Of a stretch of DNA of 8,600 bases, positions 6,693-8,600 are shown piece after piece. Location: assembly GCA_964539785.1 (NCBI GenBank), contig CAZIJQ010000079.1, forward strand, positions 1 through 8,600, in the 5' to 3' direction. Source of the DNA: JABMPO01 sp964539785. GTDB lineage: Bacteria; Fidelibacterota; Marinisomatia; Marinisomatales; TCS56. Every line of letters starts with the position of its first letter. Position 1 is the stretch's first letter. Position numbers and translations under genes: made by a program. The notes beneath the pieces were generated by a model. That model had not been told where the DNA came from and did no database searches. It was given only the letters and a program-made list of their open reading frames with translations.

Positions 6693-6717
6693 GTAGGACA
6701 AGCATCCTTGCTTGACC
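6693..6717 (+). repeat. REP-like hairpin, copy 1
   Basis: This 25-base element starts with GTAGGACA and folds into a stem around the loop TCCT, with nine positions per arm and one A-A mismatch. The 5' GTAG tetranucleotide followed by an imperfect hairpin is the known layout of REP elements moved by RAYT (IS200-like) transposases. It lies in inverted orientation to copy 2, 17 bases away. On the sat-apsK strand the hairpin is followed by TACATTTT, so it could also help end the transcript. Confidence 0.6.
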
Positions 6718-6734
6718 ACACAACTTAACAGCCA

Positions 6735-6759
6735 CCGACAACCATGATGGTTGTCGTAC
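6735..6759 (-). repeat. REP-like hairpin, copy 2
   Basis: Read on the - strand, this element starts with GTACGACA, 25 bases long, and folds into a near-perfect hairpin: on the + strand CGACAACCAT and ATGGTTGTCG flank a single central base. It ends four bases from the sat-apsK stop codon, so the transcript would carry this hairpin directly after the coding region. With copy 1 it forms an inverted pair like the paired REPs (BIMEs) of other bacteria. Confidence 0.65.
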
Positions 6760-6763
6760 TTGA

Positions 6764-8476
6764 TTAGATATACCCCAGTTGCTCGATCTTCAACAGGATA
6801 TCCTGGACCAGCGTTTCCGGATCCACATCCTTGGTGTCAACAACGATTTCGGCATTTGTTGGAGCTTCATACGGATCACTGATACCGGTGAACTCTTTGA
6901 TTATCCCCTGGCGAGCTTTGGCATAAAGACCTTTAGTGTCGCGGCGCTCACATTCTGCTAGGGAAGTATCTACAAAGACTTCAATGTAGCCCCCTAATGG
7001 TTCGATCAATTCACGGTTATAGCTTCGATCATCTTCATAGGGAGCGATTGGGGCACAAATAGCAATACCACCATTTTTAGTAATTTCGCTGGCCACAAAC
7101 CCAATCCGGCGGATATTAAGGGAGCGGTGTTCCCGGGTAAACCCCAATTCACTTGATAAATTGGTGCGTACAATATCACCATCTAATAAAGTTACCGGTC
7201 GTCGACCGTCTTCGAATAGTTTTACCATGAGTCCGTTGGCTATGGTGGATTTTCCGGAACCTGAAAGACCCGTGAAAAAGATGGTAAGACCGCGCTGGGA
7301 TTTGGGTGGCCGGGATTTCCGCAGTTCAGTTACAATTTCAGGATAGGAAAACCAGTCCGGGATATCCAGACCCTTGTCCAGACGCCGGCGCAGTTCGGTG
7401 CCGGAGATGCTCAAGGTACGACTTCCTTCGGGAACCTCGTCGATGGCCCGGTATTCGGCCCGATCTTCCACATAAACCATCATTTTGAATGGTACCATTG
7501 TAATGCCCAGTTCGGCCTGATGTTCTTTTAAAATATCCTGGGCGTCATAGGGGCCGTAAAAGGGCTTACCACTGCTGTCCAGCCCGGGACCGGCATGATC
7601 ACGGCCAACGATTAAGTGGGTACAGCCATAATTCTTACGAATAATAGCATGCCAGAGGGCTTCCCGGGGACCCCCCATTCGCATGGCCAGGGGCAGCAAA
7701 CTCAGCAAGGCCGTTCCCTTGGGATATTTATCCATGACCTGCTCATAACAGCGAACCCGGGTATAATGATTCACATCGCCCGGCTTGGTAAGACCCACCA
7801 CCGGGTGGATCAGGACATTGGCGCCAATTTCATTGACTGCTTTCAGGGTCAGCTCCACATGAGCCCGGTGCATGGGATTACGGGTCTGGAAGGCCACTAC
7901 TTTATCCCAGCCCATCTTAGTAAAACGGTCCCGGACCTCCCGGGGCGAACGGCGCAGCAATTGATAATCATAATGCTTCGGCTTTTTTATTCCCTGCAAT
8001 TTGCCACCGATATAATAGGGCCGGGATTGTTTAAGTAGATAGTTAACCCCGGGGTGTTTTAAATCTCTGGTACCAAAAACAACTTCAGCTTCCTTTTCCA
8101 AATCTGGCTGCCAGATATCAGAAATGGTTAAGACAGCCAGGACAAATCCTTCCTGATCCCGCAGAGCAATTTTGTCACCGCTGTTTATACTTTTGGCAAA
8201 AACCTCGGTGACATCCAGGGTTGCGGGCAGCGGCCACAGGGTACCATCTGTAAGGCGCATGGTTTTTAGAACCGACTCGTAGTCGGTCTTTCCCAGAAAT
8301 CCGGTGAGGGGCGAAAAACCGCCGTTAAGTAATAATTCAAGGTCGCAGATCTGGCGTTCATTTACCATCATAGATGGATAATCAACCGAATCCATTTTCA
8401 GCTTTTCAGCCTCAGTGTTGGTTAGCATTAAATCATTCAGTGTGCCACCGTGGGGTTCGATGAGAGTAGTTACCAT
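6764..8476 (-). CDS. Bifunctional sulfate adenylyltransferase/adenylylsulfate kinase
   Basis: This fused enzyme activates sulfate twice: ATP sulfurylase makes APS from sulfate and ATP, and APS kinase phosphorylates it to PAPS. Residues 1-385 are the sulfurylase: the N-terminal LIEPHGG (5-11), GGFSPLTGFL (52-61), the active-site QTRNPMH (197-203), GRDHAGPG (291-298) and ISGTELRRRL (357-366). Residues 396-570 are the kinase, with Walker A GLSGSGKS (403-410), LDGD (431-434), EHRSLNIRRIGF (449-460), CAPIAPYEDDR (474-484) and the lid KGLYAKAR (515-522) with FTGISDPYEAP (529-539). Both active sites look intact. AGGA (8483-8486 read on the - strand) lies six bases before the ATG. It sits upstream of the rfb genes but is separated from them by 205 bases with REP-like hairpins, so it is probably its own unit. 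PAPS could feed cysteine synthesis or sulfation of a polysaccharide. It is commonly labelled sat/cysC or cysNC-like; I leave the symbol empty because usage varies. Confidence 0.95.
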   Translation of the reverse strand: MVTTLIEPHGGTLNDLMLTNTEAEKLKMDSVDYPSMMVNERQICDLELLLNGGFSPLTGFLGKTDYESVLKTMRLTDGTLWPLPATLDVTEVFAKSINSGDKIALRDQEGFVLAVLTISDIWQPDLEKEAEVVFGTRDLKHPGVNYLLKQSRPYYIGGKLQGIKKPKHYDYQLLRRSPREVRDRFTKMGWDKVVAFQTRNPMHRAHVELTLKAVNEIGANVLIHPVVGLTKPGDVNHYTRVRCYEQVMDKYPKGTALLSLLPLAMRMGGPREALWHAIIRKNYGCTHLIVGRDHAGPGLDSSGKPFYGPYDAQDILKEHQAELGITMVPFKMMVYVEDRAEYRAIDEVPEGSRTLSISGTELRRRLDKGLDIPDWFSYPEIVTELRKSRPPKSQRGLTIFFTGLSGSGKSTIANGLMVKLFEDGRRPVTLLDGDIVRTNLSSELGFTREHRSLNIRRIGFVASEITKNGGIAICAPIAPYEDDRSYNRELIEPLGGYIEVFVDTSLAECERRDTKGLYAKARQGIIKEFTGISDPYEAPTNAEIVVDTKDVDPETLVQDILLKIEQLGYI

Positions 8477-8496
8477 GTTTAATCCTGTTTTGAGTT

Positions 8497-8525
8497 AAAA
8501 TAATACCCTAAATAACGAACATCAA
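8497..8525 (-). promoter_or_regulatory. Candidate promoter of sat-apsK
   Basis: On the - strand, TTGATG (8525-8520) is followed after 17 bases by TATTTT (8502-8497), a plausible sigma70-type pair. Initiation near 8490 would give a very short leader containing AGGA. The match is only moderate and the region is AT-rich, so other -10 choices, such as TATTAT three bases closer, are possible. Confidence 0.35.
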
Positions 8526-8570
8526 ATTACACACTGGTAAAATGTCTAACATATAAAAGAGTTATCAACC

Positions 8571-8595
8571 GTACGACAGACATTCTTGTCTGTTG
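8571..8595 (+). repeat. REP-like hairpin, copy 3
   Basis: This 25-base element starts with GTACGACA and folds into nine pairs, one of them G-U, around the loop TTCT. It shares GTA-GACA, CAT and TTG positions with copy 1 while the stem bases change in pairs. It lies about 95 bases upstream of the sat-apsK start, five bases from the window edge, so a partner copy could lie just outside. Confidence 0.6.
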
Positions 8596-8600
8596 AAAGT

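Larger units (their letters stand above)
6559..6763. other. Intergenic region between sat-apsK and rfbD
   Basis: These 205 bases separate two genes read in the same direction on the - strand. The half nearest sat-apsK holds an inverted pair of REP-like hairpins. The half nearest rfbD is strongly AT-rich and should carry any separate rfbD promoter, but I could not pick a convincing -35/-10 pair. An interrupted palindrome (GTACAT at 6642-6647, ATGTAC at 6663-6668) lies between them. No coding frame is credible. Confidence 0.5.

Noticed and set aside
4208..8038. + strand open frames opposite rfbA, rfbB and sat-apsK
   Set aside because: They are shadows of the well-supported - strand genes and have no ribosome-binding sites or recognisable motifs.
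6684..8545. Shared 11-mer TGGTAAAATGT at 6684-6694 and 8535-8545 near two REP-like copies
   Set aside because: Several shared 11-mers are expected by chance in a window this size, and the spacing to the hairpins differs (overlapping in one case, 25 bases away in the other).
1..8600. CRISPR array, tRNA, rRNA or insertion sequence
   Set aside because: No regularly spaced repeats, tRNA-like folds, rRNA stretches or transposase reading frames were visible.

Overview
The window is bacterial chromosomal DNA carrying mainly nucleotide-sugar genes for surface polysaccharide synthesis. The gene set (UDP-ManNAc and dTDP-rhamnose pathways) suggests a Gram-negative or other envelope-polysaccharide-rich bacterium of moderate GC. 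The fused ATP sulfurylase/APS kinase and the long nucleotide-sugar dehydrogenase loosely recall uncultured marine lineages such as Marinimicrobia. That is an impression from protein style, not a placement.

Layout: on the + strand from the left edge come a wecB-type UDP-GlcNAc 2-epimerase, cut at its 5' end by the window, and a 538-residue WecC-like nucleotide-sugar dehydrogenase. Together they would convert UDP-GlcNAc to UDP-ManNAc and then probably to UDP-ManNAcA. A gene-free stretch of about 300 bases follows (2831-3135), with an AT-rich palindrome and helically phased direct repeats. It leads into an AT-rich two-gene toxin-antitoxin module: a ParD-like antitoxin and a RelE/ParE-like toxin whose genes overlap in GTGA.

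Everything to the right is on the - strand and converges on the toxin gene with a 16-base gap. In transcription order these genes are sat-apsK (bifunctional ATP sulfurylase/APS kinase), rfbD, a possible 39-residue small ORF, rfbB and rfbA. rfbD, rfbB and rfbA make dTDP-L-rhamnose except for the RfbC epimerase step, which has no gene here. sat-apsK makes PAPS, the sulfate donor for assimilation or for sulfated glycans. No glycosyltransferase, polymerase, flippase or sulfotransferase is in the window.

The least ordinary content is non-coding or very small. Three copies of a 25-base REP-like hairpin with compensatory base changes bracket sat-apsK, two of them as an inverted pair 4 bases past its stop codon. 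A small ORF fills the rfbD-rfbB gap exactly, with 4-base stop/start overlaps at both ends. A set of ATGGTTGYATA repeats spaced 10 and 20 bp apart sits on the likely toxin-antitoxin promoter. I found no CRISPR array, tRNA, rRNA, transposase or phage gene, and I do not see a clear new multi-gene system.
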